Origin: an uncultured Erysipelotrichaceae bacterium
Lineage (GTDB): Bacteria; Bacillota_I; Bacilli_A; RFN20; CAG-826
Direction of reading: 5' to 3'
Assembly: GCA_947166565.1 (NCBI GenBank)
Contig: CAMVEL010000002.1
Location: 1-64,000 of the forward strand
Length of the DNA stretch: 64,000 nucleotides
Shown: positions 52,668-61,459 of the stretch, piece after piece
How positions within the stretch are numbered: the stretch's first letter is position 1
Layout: every line of letters starts with the position of its first letter
Notes under the pieces: generated by a model
Told to the model about the DNA's origin: nothing
Seen by the model: only the letters and a program-made list of their open reading frames with translations
Database searches by the model: none
Position numbers and translations under genes: made by a program

Positions 52668-53800
52668 AGGTGATGGTTGGACTTTCAGGCGGAGTCGATT
52701 CCGCGGTCGCGGCCTATTTATTACAGCAGCAAGGCCATGAAGTCGTCGCCGGATTCATGCGTAACTGGGACGCCCTTGCCAATAACGATTATCTAGGCAA
52801 TCCGACGATCGGCGACCCCCAATGCCCACAGGAGAAGGACTACGAAGACGCCAAAATGGTCGCCGAGAAACTCGGTATCCCCCTTCTCCGCGCCGATTTC
52901 GTCAAGGAATATTGGGATGATGTCTTCTCTTATTTCCTTAATGAATATAAAAAAGGAAGAACCCCGAATCCCGATGTTTTCTGTAACAAATACATCAAGT
53001 TCGACCGTTTCCTTAATTTTGCGAAAAGCCAAGGATGCGACAAAATCGCGATGGGCCATTATGCGAAAAAGGTCAATGAGGGTGGAATCGATTATATTTT
53101 CAAGGCCGCCGACAAAAACAAAGACCAATCCTATTTCCTTTGTCAGATAAATGAGGAACAAATCTCCAGTTGCTTGTTCCCCCTTGCGGACATCGATAAG
53201 CCCAAGGTCAGGGAAATAGCCCACCAATTAGGACTATCCTCCGTCATGGACAAAAAGGATTCGACCGGCGTTTGCTTTATCGGCGAGCGCAATTTCAAGC
53301 AATTCCTCTCCAATTACCTCCCCTCCAAAAAAGGCGATATCATCGATGGGGGAACCGGAAAAGTTGTCGGAACCCATAACGGGGTCATGTATTATACGCT
53401 AGGCCAAAGAAAAGGCCTTGGCATCGGAGGAATCCGCGGGATTAACGCCGATGGAGGCTATTTCATCTACAAGAAAGATGTGCCCAACAACATCCTCTAC
53501 GTCGCCAAAGTCGAGGATTCCTATCTTCTTGAAAGCGATAAGGCCATCATCGATAACGTCAATTGGATCGGACCAAAGCCAACTAACGAAATCGAAGTCG
53601 GGGTCAAATTCCGTTACCGTCAGGCTGACCAGAAGGCCAAACTCCATTTCGAAGGGGAGAAGATCGTCCTCGATTATTCCTTTGCCCCCGTCAAGGCCGT
53701 TACCCCAGGCCAAATCGCCGCCATTTATCAAGGTGAGCGCATGCTTGGGGGTGGTATCATCGATGCCATATATAGACAAGGAAAGCGAATCGACCTATGA
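52664..53800 (+). CDS. mnmA: tRNA 2-thiouridylase MnmA
   Basis: 378 residues from ATG 52664. Adenylation P-loop GLSGGVDSAVA, catalytic Cys in DVFCNKYIKF and GVCFIGE, RxxP-type RTPNP; C-terminal beta-barrel. Thiolates U34 of Lys, Glu and Gln tRNAs. Four-base overlap (ATGA) with dtd. Confidence 0.97.
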   Translation: MKVMVGLSGGVDSAVAAYLLQQQGHEVVAGFMRNWDALANNDYLGNPTIGDPQCPQEKDYEDAKMVAEKLGIPLLRADFVKEYWDDVFSYFLNEYKKGRTPNPDVFCNKYIKFDRFLNFAKSQGCDKIAMGHYAKKVNEGGIDYIFKAADKNKDQSYFLCQINEEQISSCLFPLADIDKPKVREIAHQLGLSSVMDKKDSTGVCFIGERNFKQFLSNYLPSKKGDIIDGGTGKVVGTHNGVMYYTLGQRKGLGIGGIRGINADGGYFIYKKDVPNNILYVAKVEDSYLLESDKAIIDNVNWIGPKPTNEIEVGVKFRYRQADQKAKLHFEGEKIVLDYSFAPVKAVTPGQIAAIYQGERMLGGGIIDAIYRQGKRIDL

Positions 53801-53822
53801 TTTCCTTAAGGAAGGTATACTT

Positions 53823-55055
53823 ATGAAGAGATTCCAAACCATCTTATTCGGCGCCTTGGCTCTTTCCTCTTGCGCCGGCGATCCGATTTCGAGCGCCTCG
53901 AACCCCGTCGAAATCGGCAATTTCGTCTATAACCTTCCCCGCGCAACTTCCGTCCAACGCCTTGAAGCCGAAGACGTCGATCGTTTGGGCCTCCAGGCCT
54001 TCGAAGACGTCGGTGGAATCCTCGATAACGCCCCAGGCAACGTCTCGGTCTCGCCGGCCTCCTATCTTCTTGCGGTCGCGGGCCTCGCCAGCGTTTCCAA
54101 AAACTTCCCCAACGCCTCCTTCGGATTGCAGGATGAGCCCATCAATGACCTCAAGAACCTATTGACCGCTTGGAACTTTGAATATGCCTCCAACATGGAT
54201 AGCAAGGATAAGTACAAAAGCCAGCAATATTGCGAATTCGAGGCGGTCGTCGCCCATCAAACCGTGGGATCGAAGTACCGTTTCGACCAGGCGAAGAGAC
54301 AATCCTTCGTTTCCGATTACGTCTCGACCATCGAATCGAGCCTATCCTCCTATTATGCCGATGCGAACAAGCTTTTCCATGACCTATTGAAGTTCACGAT
54401 CCCCGTACCGGATCCCCACCTTAATGGCGACGCCGTCCTCACCTATGGCGGATTCAGGATGAAGGATTATGTCCCCGGCGGACTAAACACCGCGAAGAAG
54501 CAGTTCAAACTAAAGAAAGTCGACGCTATGCCCTTTGGTAACGAGTTCTTTCCCTTATACACCCCATATCTAAGCGAGGAGAAGTACGAGGTCTTCAAGG
54601 TCTCCATCGAGAGGACCGACCTCGCGATCGTCTTACCCAAAGAGGGCGTTGATATCAATGAGGTCTCCGCCTATGAGGCCTTCGCCAAATTCTCCGAGAA
54701 GCGGACCTCGGTCTATGCGATCGGCTATGTCCCATTCTTCCATGTTATGAGCGAAAACCTCGATCTGACCGCGCCTCTTCGTGCCAAGATGAAGGGCAAC
54801 GAGGTCTTCTACGACAAGCTTTTGACCGCAGACACGAGGAACGACCTCAAGATCGATGCGGTCTTGCAAAACACCGACTTCGAATTCAACCGTTATGGGG
54901 TCTCCGGCGAATCGATCACCGTGATCGCCGAATCCGGTGCCGCCGCCGAGCCCGAACATGAGATCGTCTACCTCAACGTCGACCGCCCATTCTACGCGAT
55001 CTCCCTCAAGGATGGGTTTCCCCTTTTCGCGAGCAAAGTGGTCGACATCGGCTGA
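53823..55055 (+). CDS. Lipoprotein of the serpin family
   Basis: 410 residues with lipobox LSSC at about residue 17, so surface-exposed. The mature domain has serpin landmarks: NVSVSPASYLLAVAGLASVS (helix B), LAIVLPKEG (strand), and the C-terminal DRPFYAISLKDGFPLFASKVVDIG (F and conserved end). The reactive-centre region lies around residues 355-385: GVSGESITVI, then AESGAAAEPEHE. The hinge lacks the classic run of small residues (E-G-T-E-A-A), so it may be a substrate-type or non-inhibitory serpin, or inhibit by other means. Its target, if host protease or a competitor, is unknown. Confidence 0.85.
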   Translation: MKRFQTILFGALALSSCAGDPISSASNPVEIGNFVYNLPRATSVQRLEAEDVDRLGLQAFEDVGGILDNAPGNVSVSPASYLLAVAGLASVSKNFPNASFGLQDEPINDLKNLLTAWNFEYASNMDSKDKYKSQQYCEFEAVVAHQTVGSKYRFDQAKRQSFVSDYVSTIESSLSSYYADANKLFHDLLKFTIPVPDPHLNGDAVLTYGGFRMKDYVPGGLNTAKKQFKLKKVDAMPFGNEFFPLYTPYLSEEKYEVFKVSIERTDLAIVLPKEGVDINEVSAYEAFAKFSEKRTSVYAIGYVPFFHVMSENLDLTAPLRAKMKGNEVFYDKLLTADTRNDLKIDAVLQNTDFEFNRYGVSGESITVIAESGAAAEPEHEIVYLNVDRPFYAISLKDGFPLFASKVVDIG

Positions 55056-55064
55056 TTTTTCCCT

Positions 55065-55257
55065 CTTCCTATAATAGGAAGCCTAGAGTAAGATAGTCAG
55101 GAAATCGGGAACTTGCCACTCCCCCTTATGCGGGTAATGCCGCCGTGCCTAGCGTTAATAGGAAAGAAAGAGCACCCTAAAAAAGGTGAAGAAGGATGGT
55201 ACCGCGCCTCACCCGCGTTCCTTCGATGGGGGTGTTTTATTTTTTGAGGTAAAGAAC
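55065..55257 (+). promoter_or_regulatory. T-box riboswitch of alaS and its promoter
   Basis: A TATAAT (55070-55075) lies at the centre of the repeat CTTCCTAT-A-ATAGGAAG (55065-55081). The T-box core AGGATGGTACCGCG is at 55193-55206, with GAAGGA before it pairing with TCCTTC (55219-55224) as antiterminator. The terminator uses CACCC (55210-55214) and GGGTG (55230-55234) plus the T-rich run. TGGT fits tRNA-Ala A73. The leader between promoter and core is short (about 115 nt); specifier not assigned with confidence. Confidence 0.88.
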
Positions 55258-57852
55258 ATGAAAAGACTAACAGGAGCCGAAATCCGCAGAAAATGGATTT
55301 CTTTCTTTGAGTCCAAAGGCCATAAATGGCTGCCGGGCGTCAATTTGATCCCCCAAGGCGACAAGAGCCTTCTTTGGGTCAACGCCGGGGTCACCGGATT
55401 AAAGAAATATTTCGATGGTTCGGAGATTCCGCCTTCGAGGAGGATCGTCAACGTCCAAAAATCGATCAGGACCAACGACATCGAAAACGTCGGCCATACG
55501 GCAAGGCATCATACCTTCTTTGAGATGCTTGGCAATTTCTCCATCGGCGATTATTTCCGTAACGAAGTCATCCCCTGGGCCTATGAGCTTTTAACTAATG
55601 AGGAGACCGGCTTTGGAATCCCCGTCGAAAAGCTTTATTTCACCTATAACCCGATGGATAAGGATACCTTTGAACTATGGAAGAAGTGCGGCGTTCCCGA
55701 AAGCCATCTGATTCCCTTGGAAGGCAACTTCTGGGAAATCGGCGAAGGACCCTGCGGGCCTGACACCGAGATGTTCTTCGATAGAGGGGAGGAATACGAT
55801 CCAGACCATCTAGGCGAGAAACTTCTTCGCGAAGACATGGATAACGACCGTTATATCGAAATCTGGAACATCGTCTTCTCCCAGTTTAATTCAGTCGCCG
55901 GAGTAGCGAGGAAGGATTACAAGGAACTTCCTTCCAAAAACATCGATACGGGCTCAGGATTAGAGAGGATCGCCTGTATTCTTCAAGGCACTCCGACCAA
56001 CTTCGAGACCGACCTCTTCATGCCGTTAATCGAAGCCACCAAAGCCTTAGCCAATAAGCCTTACGAAGGAGAGAACCTCCTTCCTTACCGCGTCATCGCT
56101 GACCATGCAAGATGCCTGACCTTCGCTCTTAGCGATGGGGCTTATTTCTCTAACGAAGGAAGGGGCTATGTCCTCCGTCGCATCATAAGGCGCGCCATGC
56201 GTTATGGCAGAAAACTCGGCATCGATAAACCATTTATCTACGATTTGGTCGGAATCGTTGCCAAGATGTATGAGGATTTCTATCCCGAAATCACCGCGAA
56301 AGTCGATTTCGTCTCCAAGATGATCAAGGCCGAGGAAGAGAAGTTCCTCAAGACCCTTTCCTCTGGCGAAGCCCTGCTTTTGGAAATGATCAAAGGCAAG
56401 AAGGAGTTAGACGGCCCAAGCGCCTTCAAACTCTACGATACATTCGGCTTCCCTCTTGATATGAGCAAGGAAATCGCCGAGGAAAACGGCGTTTCCATCG
56501 ATATCGAGGGTTTCAACAAGTGCATGGCGGAGCAAAAGGAAAGGGCAAGGAACGCCAGAGGCCAAATCGAATCCTTCCATAAACAAAGCAAAGACCTCCT
56601 CGAATTTAACGTCCCTTCCGAATTCATCTATGAGAAAACCGAGGTCAAGAGCAAAGTCATCGGACTATTCGTCGATGGCAATAAAGTCGATTCCATCGAA
56701 GAAGAAGGCGAAGTGGCCTTTGAAGTAACCCCCTTCTATGCCGAATCCGGTGGACAGGTTTCGGATGAAGGCCATATCGAATCATCCTCGACCTATGGCG
56801 AGGTCCTTGGGGCCTCCAAAGCCCCGGCCGGCCAGCATTTGATCCACGTCCATCTTTCCTATGGATCGCTTCATGTCGGCGATGAACTTACCCAGATCGT
56901 CGATAAGAGCAAGCGCGCCCTCACCGCGAGGAACCATTCGGCGACCCATCTTCTCCATGCCGCCTTATCTAACGTCTTGAAGGAGCACGTCGATCAAAAA
57001 GGCAGCTTCGTCAATTCCTCCTACCTCCGTTTCGATTTCTCCTTCCTCCGTAAATTAACAAAAGAAGAACTCGCGGATATCGAAAAAGAGGTTAACGAAA
57101 AAATCGCGGAAGGAATCGAAGAAGTGACCGAGGTTTTGCCTTTCGAAGAAGCCAAAACCCGCGGAGCCGAAATGGAATTCTCCGAAAAATACGGTGATAC
57201 CGTCCGCGTCGTCGAATTCGGGGAATATTCCCGCGAATTCTGCGGAGGAACCCATGTTAGGAATTCTTCCGATATTGGGGCCTTCGTCATCGTTTCGGAA
57301 GGGGCCGTTTCTAGCGGAACACGCCGTATCGAAGCAAGGACGAGCTTAGGGGCCTATTCCTATCTTTCCGGCAAGAAAGAGGTTCTCGAAAGCGTCAAAG
57401 AAGGATTAGGAGGGGCGATCGATACCCTCATTCCGTCCTCTTTATCCTCTTTGAAGGAAGAGAATTCCGCTTTGCGCAAGCAAATCGATTCCCTGAAGGA
57501 GAAGCTTGCTTCTAGCGAAGCCGAATCCCTTCTTAACGAAATCGAGGAAATAGATGGCGTCGCTTATTTAGCCAAGAAAGTCGAAGGCGGACGCGACGAA
57601 CTCCTCAAACTCGGCGATTCCATCAAGAGCCGTTATTCCGATTATCTGATTTTCCTTGCAGGAAGTAACGGCGCCCTTCTTTGCTTTGCTAACGGCAAGG
57701 CCTTAACCAAAATCAAGGCAGGAGAAGCGATGAAACTCGCCGCCCCGCTTCTTGGCGGTAACGGCGGAGGCCGTCCCGAAATGGCAAGCGGTAGCGCCAA
57801 AGACCTAACATCCTTCCAAGAGGTGGTCAAACTGTTACGCGAGAAGCTATAA
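55258..57852 (+). CDS. alaS: Alanyl-tRNA synthetase
   Basis: 864 residues. Class II catalytic core, editing domain with HSATHLLHAAL and the CGGTHV motif, and C-Ala/DHHA1 domain (GGNGGGRPEMASG). Start ATG 55258 with TTGAGGTAAAG upstream; a longer frame from 55186 would pass through the T-box. The next gene follows after 19 nt. Confidence 0.97.
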   Translation: MKRLTGAEIRRKWISFFESKGHKWLPGVNLIPQGDKSLLWVNAGVTGLKKYFDGSEIPPSRRIVNVQKSIRTNDIENVGHTARHHTFFEMLGNFSIGDYFRNEVIPWAYELLTNEETGFGIPVEKLYFTYNPMDKDTFELWKKCGVPESHLIPLEGNFWEIGEGPCGPDTEMFFDRGEEYDPDHLGEKLLREDMDNDRYIEIWNIVFSQFNSVAGVARKDYKELPSKNIDTGSGLERIACILQGTPTNFETDLFMPLIEATKALANKPYEGENLLPYRVIADHARCLTFALSDGAYFSNEGRGYVLRRIIRRAMRYGRKLGIDKPFIYDLVGIVAKMYEDFYPEITAKVDFVSKMIKAEEEKFLKTLSSGEALLLEMIKGKKELDGPSAFKLYDTFGFPLDMSKEIAEENGVSIDIEGFNKCMAEQKERARNARGQIESFHKQSKDLLEFNVPSEFIYEKTEVKSKVIGLFVDGNKVDSIEEEGEVAFEVTPFYAESGGQVSDEGHIESSSTYGEVLGASKAPAGQHLIHVHLSYGSLHVGDELTQIVDKSKRALTARNHSATHLLHAALSNVLKEHVDQKGSFVNSSYLRFDFSFLRKLTKEELADIEKEVNEKIAEGIEEVTEVLPFEEAKTRGAEMEFSEKYGDTVRVVEFGEYSREFCGGTHVRNSSDIGAFVIVSEGAVSSGTRRIEARTSLGAYSYLSGKKEVLESVKEGLGGAIDTLIPSSLSSLKEENSALRKQIDSLKEKLASSEAESLLNEIEEIDGVAYLAKKVEGGRDELLKLGDSIKSRYSDYLIFLAGSNGALLCFANGKALTKIKAGEAMKLAAPLLGGNGGGRPEMASGSAKDLTSFQEVVKLLREKL

Positions 57853-57871
57853 TCTTCCGGGAGGAAACAAA

Positions 57872-58138
57872 ATGCTCGAAATCAAAGATGATAACGATTT
57901 GATCGTCACCGCCGAAGACGGCACCGAAGAACTCTTGAAGATCCTTTTCTATTACCATAACGACGAAAGGGGAAAGGATTATTATTTCGTCTACCGCCTC
58001 GAGGAGGAGGACGAGGTTTTCGTCCTTTGCTCTTCCGATGGGGAATCCTTGGAAACCCCAAGCGAAGAGGAATTCGAGGAAGCGGAAGAGGTTTTCGAAG
58101 CCTATCAGCAGGACCCGAAAATCGCTTCCATCAAATAA
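57872..58138 (+). CDS. DUF1292 protein (YrzB-like)
   Basis: 88 residues, very acidic, no Cys except one. Layout of DUF1292: N-terminal strands (DDNDLIVTAEDGTEELL), then YYFVYRLEEEDEVFVL, and an acidic helix. In Bacillus yrzB is downstream of alaS, as here. GGGAGG before the ATG. Function unknown. Confidence 0.88.
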   Translation: MLEIKDDNDLIVTAEDGTEELLKILFYYHNDERGKDYYFVYRLEEEDEVFVLCSSDGESLETPSEEEFEEAEEVFEAYQQDPKIASIK

Positions 58139-58155
58139 AGAGGGGCAAAAACGAA

Positions 58156-58192
58156 TGTGAAACTTGTTTCACAACCCCCAAACATCTATACT
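58156..58192 (+). promoter_or_regulatory. greA promoter with symmetric operator-like repeat
   Basis: TGTGAAAC-TT-GTTTCACA (58156-58173) overlaps a TTGTTT -35 (58164-58169); TATACT is at 58187-58192, spacer 17. Confidence 0.6.
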
Positions 58193-58217
58193 ATTGACCG
58201 CAAAAAGGAGAAACAAC

Positions 58218-58706
58218 ATGGCCGACAATAGAAAAGTCCTTACCAAAATCGAAAGAGAAAATCTACAAAAGGAACGCCGCCACATTCTTGACGTCGAACG
58301 TCCCGAAACACTTAACGAATTGACCCTCGCCCGCAGCCAAGGCGACCTTTCCGAAAACGCTGACTACGATGCCGCTAAGGATCACCTTACCAGAATCGAA
58401 AGCCGCTTAAGGGAAATAGACGATATCCTTGATAACGCCATCGATTACGAAGAAAGCGATATCACCGAGACCAAGGGCAAAATCACCATCGGCTACATCG
58501 TCAAATATCAGGAGAAGGGAACCAAGGATACAATCACCGTCCGCATCGTCGGTTCGGTCGGTGCCGATCCTCTTGCCGAAGTTCCTTCCGTTTCCAACGA
58601 ATCGCCAATAGGACGTGCCCTCATCGGTCATAACGCCGGCGATACCGTCACGGTCGAAGCCATTGATTCCTACGACATCAAGATCTTGTCCGCGGAAAGA
58701 GGCTAA
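58218..58706 (+). CDS. greA: Transcription elongation factor GreA
   Basis: 162 residues from ATG 58218 (AAAAGGAG upstream). N-terminal coiled coil with the acidic tip ARSQGDLSENADYDAAK, then the C-terminal FKBP-like domain (SPIGRALIGHNAGDTVTVE). Rescues backtracked RNA polymerase. In-frame bases upstream of 58218 run through the promoter. It ends with a terminator. Confidence 0.95.
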   Translation: MADNRKVLTKIERENLQKERRHILDVERPETLNELTLARSQGDLSENADYDAAKDHLTRIESRLREIDDILDNAIDYEESDITETKGKITIGYIVKYQEKGTKDTITVRIVGSVGADPLAEVPSVSNESPIGRALIGHNAGDTVTVEAIDSYDIKILSAERG

Positions 58707-58724
58707 AAATTTCTTTAAAAAATT

Positions 58725-58752
58725 GGCTCGATTAAATCGGGCCTTTTTCTTT
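58725..58752 (+). terminator. Terminator of greA
   Basis: GGCTCGA (58725-58731) pairs with TCGGGCC (58737-58743, one wobble), followed by TTTTTCTTTTT. Confidence 0.88.
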
Positions 58753-58775
58753 TTCCTTAAAAAATTTTTCAAAAA

Positions 58776-58819
58776 TTTGAGCCAAATTTCGATTTTTACC
58801 ACTATTAGTTAGTAGAGGC
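58776..58819 (+). promoter_or_regulatory. Conserved 44-bp promoter-like element, copy 3 (comEA)
   Basis: TTTGAGCCAAATTTCG (58776-58791), ten bases, then CTATTAGTTAGTAGAGG (58802-58818). Copy 1 differs mainly in the variable middle; copy 2 differs at 4 positions. It ends 35 nt before the comEA ATG, and GGAGG (58843-58847) follows as ribosome site. GGCA (58817-58820) can pair with TGCC (58827-58830). Confidence 0.8.
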
Positions 58820-58854
58820 AAAAAAATGCCCGCGATACTTTAGGAGGTAAAAAA

Positions 58855-59397
58855 ATGAAAACTATCATCATCGTGGTCGTCTTGACTCTAGTTGGCTTAA
58901 TCGGCTTCAGTTTCGTTTCCTCTTCTTATGAGGCAAGCAATGATGCGATGTCTAGTGTGGTCAACGAAAAGAATACGGCGTCTTATACCATTTCCGGAGC
59001 GGTCAACCGCCCAGGGACCTATGTCTTGCCCGCGGATTCCACAATGGACGATCTCATCATCGCCGCGGCGGGGGCAACCGTTAACGCGGATTACCTTTCT
59101 TATGATGTCACCTTCACCCTTCGCCCTGCTGATAAATCGTATTACATCGCCCCAATTTACGATAACGAGGATACATGCGCGAAGGACCCAATCGTCAAAT
59201 GCGACATCAATTCGGCGGATATCGACACCCTCCATGAGGTGGCGGGTTTATCTAACGCCTTATGCCAGGCCGTCGTTTCATTCCGCGCGACAACCGTTTT
59301 CCAGGCTTTGGAGATGGTTAAGGACGTTCCGGGAATAGGCCAAGCCACCTATTTGGCCATTCGCAACAAGATCACTTTAAGATCTCCTGGAGCGTAA
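58855..59397 (+). CDS. comEA: Competence protein ComEA (DNA receptor)
   Basis: 180 residues. N-terminal membrane anchor (about 3-25), an SLBB-like beta domain (SYTISGAVNRPGTYVLPADS), a short linker with CAKDPIVKC, and C-terminal helix-hairpin-helix motifs (INSADIDTLHEVAGLS, VKDVPGIGQATY). Binds double-stranded DNA at the cell surface for uptake. comEC follows after 12 nt; comEB is absent. Its upstream element is shared with two small membrane protein genes. Confidence 0.93.
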   Translation: MKTIIIVVVLTLVGLIGFSFVSSSYEASNDAMSSVVNEKNTASYTISGAVNRPGTYVLPADSTMDDLIIAAAGATVNADYLSYDVTFTLRPADKSYYIAPIYDNEDTCAKDPIVKCDINSADIDTLHEVAGLSNALCQAVVSFRATTVFQALEMVKDVPGIGQATYLAIRNKITLRSPGA

Positions 59398-59409
59398 TGA
59401 TTTAGACTC

Positions 59410-61449
59410 ATGAAAGCCCTCTTCCTGCTTCTAGGGCTTTGCTCGGGCATACAACTTGGATTCCTAATTGCGGTCAATGATTATTTAGGTGTTGTGTGCC
59501 AACTCGTCCCTTCCTTTCTGTTTATGGTGTTGTCTATTAAAAAGAAGCAGGTTTTTCCTTTTCTTCTTGCCTATACGATAAGTTTTCTCCTTGGGATAAT
59601 CGCCCTTCCAATCGAAGGAAAAAGCGAATTTTCCGGTATCGTCATAAGAAGTAGCGATAATTATTTTGTCCTCTTTAGCAATTTCCGCAGATATTACGTT
59701 TACGAAAAGGACAATATCCGCGAAGTTGGGGACATCCTTACAATTAACGGGAGGGCTTCCGCTTACCAAGGGGCGTTCTACGAATCCAGGTTCGATTTTG
59801 GGCGTTATCTAGCAAGTTTGGGAGTCCGTTATCAAATCAATGCCTATTCGATTTCCGCAAGATTCGAAAATCCATTAAGGCTCAAAGCGCTCGAGAACGG
59901 GTTTCTCAATGGGCTTGTTCCATCCGCGAAAGGGTTGACCTCAAGCCTCTTTTTTGGAAGAAAGGATTACGAAACGGAAATAACATCTTTGGCGGATTCG
60001 ATGAATTTGGTATTCGCAATATCCTCTTCAGGATTAATATACGGATTCTTCCTTAGGGAACTGGAGAAGCGGTTATCCTGGAAGATAGATGAAGGCAAAG
60101 CCGCTTTGACAACGTTGTTGATTTCATTTGTCGTTCTGCCTTTAGGAATTCATAAAATTGGCATTAGACGTGTATTTCTAACTAGATTGCTGCGCTTCAT
60201 CAACGTCAGATTCTTAAACAAGAGATTTAGCAGGATCGAGATAATCTCCTTCGCGGGGATAATCATGTTTGCCCTGAATCCTTTCGATGCCTTGCAAAGC
60301 GGCTTTCAGCTTGGCTTTGGTATCTCGATGGCCTTTCTCCTAAGTGAAAGAAGAATCAAGGATTTCGGGGTTTTTCTGCCCTATCTAATAAGGATTGTCT
60401 TCCTCCGCTTGCTTATCCTCCCATTTACCCTTTCTTCATCTAGCGGAAAACTCCATTTGTTATCCGGAATCTATAGCCAGATTCTTCTTCCTTTATCGAT
60501 TCTTTATACCCTAATTTCAGGCGTTACGTTTCTTATTCCCTATATAAAAGGAATCCTCAATCCTTTAGGGAAAGGCTATTATTACGTTCTAAAAGGCTTC
60601 TCTTATCTTGATCCTTCGATTAGATTGCCGCCTCCAAGCCCTCTCTTCTATCTTCTTTATTATCTAATACTTTTCCTGTTAATCCTTTTGCTAGAGATAA
60701 AAGCCCATCGATTAGCGGGGATCATTACGATTTCGAGCCTTTCGATCTATGCCTTATCATGCACTCCACTTCCGCTTGCCTTCACCGATCAAGTCAGCTT
60801 CATAAACGTCGGACAAGGGGATTCGATTCTTATTAGGGATAACTTCAATACGGTTTTAATCGACACGGGTGGAAACATATCATTCGATATGGCAGAAGAA
60901 GTGTTAATACCATTTTTCCGTAAGGAGAGAATCGACCATATCGATTATCTTTTCATCACCCACGGGGACTTCGACCATGATGGGGCCAAAGACTCTTTGA
61001 TGCGGAATTTCGATGTTAGACACTGTATAGATTCCCATTTAGATTTCCCCATAAAAATAGGCGGACTAACTTTTACGTCTTACAATATATATGGTGGTAA
61101 TGAAGAAAATGATTTATCCCTAGTTTTAGGCGTTTCTTTAATGGGTAAGAAATGGCTATTTACGGGTGATGCACCGAAAAAGGTGGAGAAAAACATCATT
61201 AAGGACAACCCTGAAATTGATTGCGATATCCTTAAACTCGGCCACCATGGATCAAACACTTCGACTTGCCCAGAATGGCTTGACGTCCTGACCCCCGAGA
61301 CCGTCATCGTCTCTTGCGGGCGGAACAACAAATATGGTCACCCACATAAGGAGGTAATCCAGGAATGTGAGAAAAGAGGAATCGAAATCCGAAGAACCGA
61401 TCAAGAAGGTACGATAACCTATCGGAGTTTCTCTTTTATCGGGGTATAA
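59410..61449 (+). CDS. comEC: Competence protein ComEC/Rec2 (DNA channel)
   Basis: 679 residues. DUF4131 region, the central competence domain with many membrane helices, and a C-terminal metallo-beta-lactamase domain with GQGDSILI, THGDFDHDGA, LFTGDA and LGHHGSNTS. Makes the channel for single-stranded DNA; the lactamase domain probably degrades one strand. Translated from inside the comEA transcript. Its end overlaps the promoter of holA. Confidence 0.95.
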   Translation: MKALFLLLGLCSGIQLGFLIAVNDYLGVVCQLVPSFLFMVLSIKKKQVFPFLLAYTISFLLGIIALPIEGKSEFSGIVIRSSDNYFVLFSNFRRYYVYEKDNIREVGDILTINGRASAYQGAFYESRFDFGRYLASLGVRYQINAYSISARFENPLRLKALENGFLNGLVPSAKGLTSSLFFGRKDYETEITSLADSMNLVFAISSSGLIYGFFLRELEKRLSWKIDEGKAALTTLLISFVVLPLGIHKIGIRRVFLTRLLRFINVRFLNKRFSRIEIISFAGIIMFALNPFDALQSGFQLGFGISMAFLLSERRIKDFGVFLPYLIRIVFLRLLILPFTLSSSSGKLHLLSGIYSQILLPLSILYTLISGVTFLIPYIKGILNPLGKGYYYVLKGFSYLDPSIRLPPPSPLFYLLYYLILFLLILLLEIKAHRLAGIITISSLSIYALSCTPLPLAFTDQVSFINVGQGDSILIRDNFNTVLIDTGGNISFDMAEEVLIPFFRKERIDHIDYLFITHGDFDHDGAKDSLMRNFDVRHCIDSHLDFPIKIGGLTFTSYNIYGGNEENDLSLVLGVSLMGKKWLFTGDAPKKVEKNIIKDNPEIDCDILKLGHHGSNTSTCPEWLDVLTPETVIVSCGRNNKYGHPHKEVIQECEKRGIEIRRTDQEGTITYRSFSFIGV

Positions 61450-61456
61450 TAACCCC
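61441..61456 (+). promoter_or_regulatory. -10 region of holA inside the comEC end
   Basis: GGGGT-ATAATA-ACCCC (61441-61456) is a repeat centred on TATAAT (61445-61450) and covers the comEC stop. The -10 ends 9 nt before the holA ATG; the -35 is poor. Confidence 0.5.
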
Positions 61457-61459
61457 GAG

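Noticed and set aside
53418-53822. N-terminal extension of the serpin lipoprotein
   Set aside because: It overlaps mnmA in another frame, and the lipoprotein signal peptide starts at ATG 53823.
55186-55257. Longer alaS start at 55186
   Set aside because: It runs through the T-box core and terminator; ATG 55258 has a ribosome site.
58156-58173. CRP or GlnR site at greA
   Set aside because: Arm spacing is 8 between TGTGA and TCACA, not 6 (CRP) or 7 (GlnR); left as an unassigned repeat.
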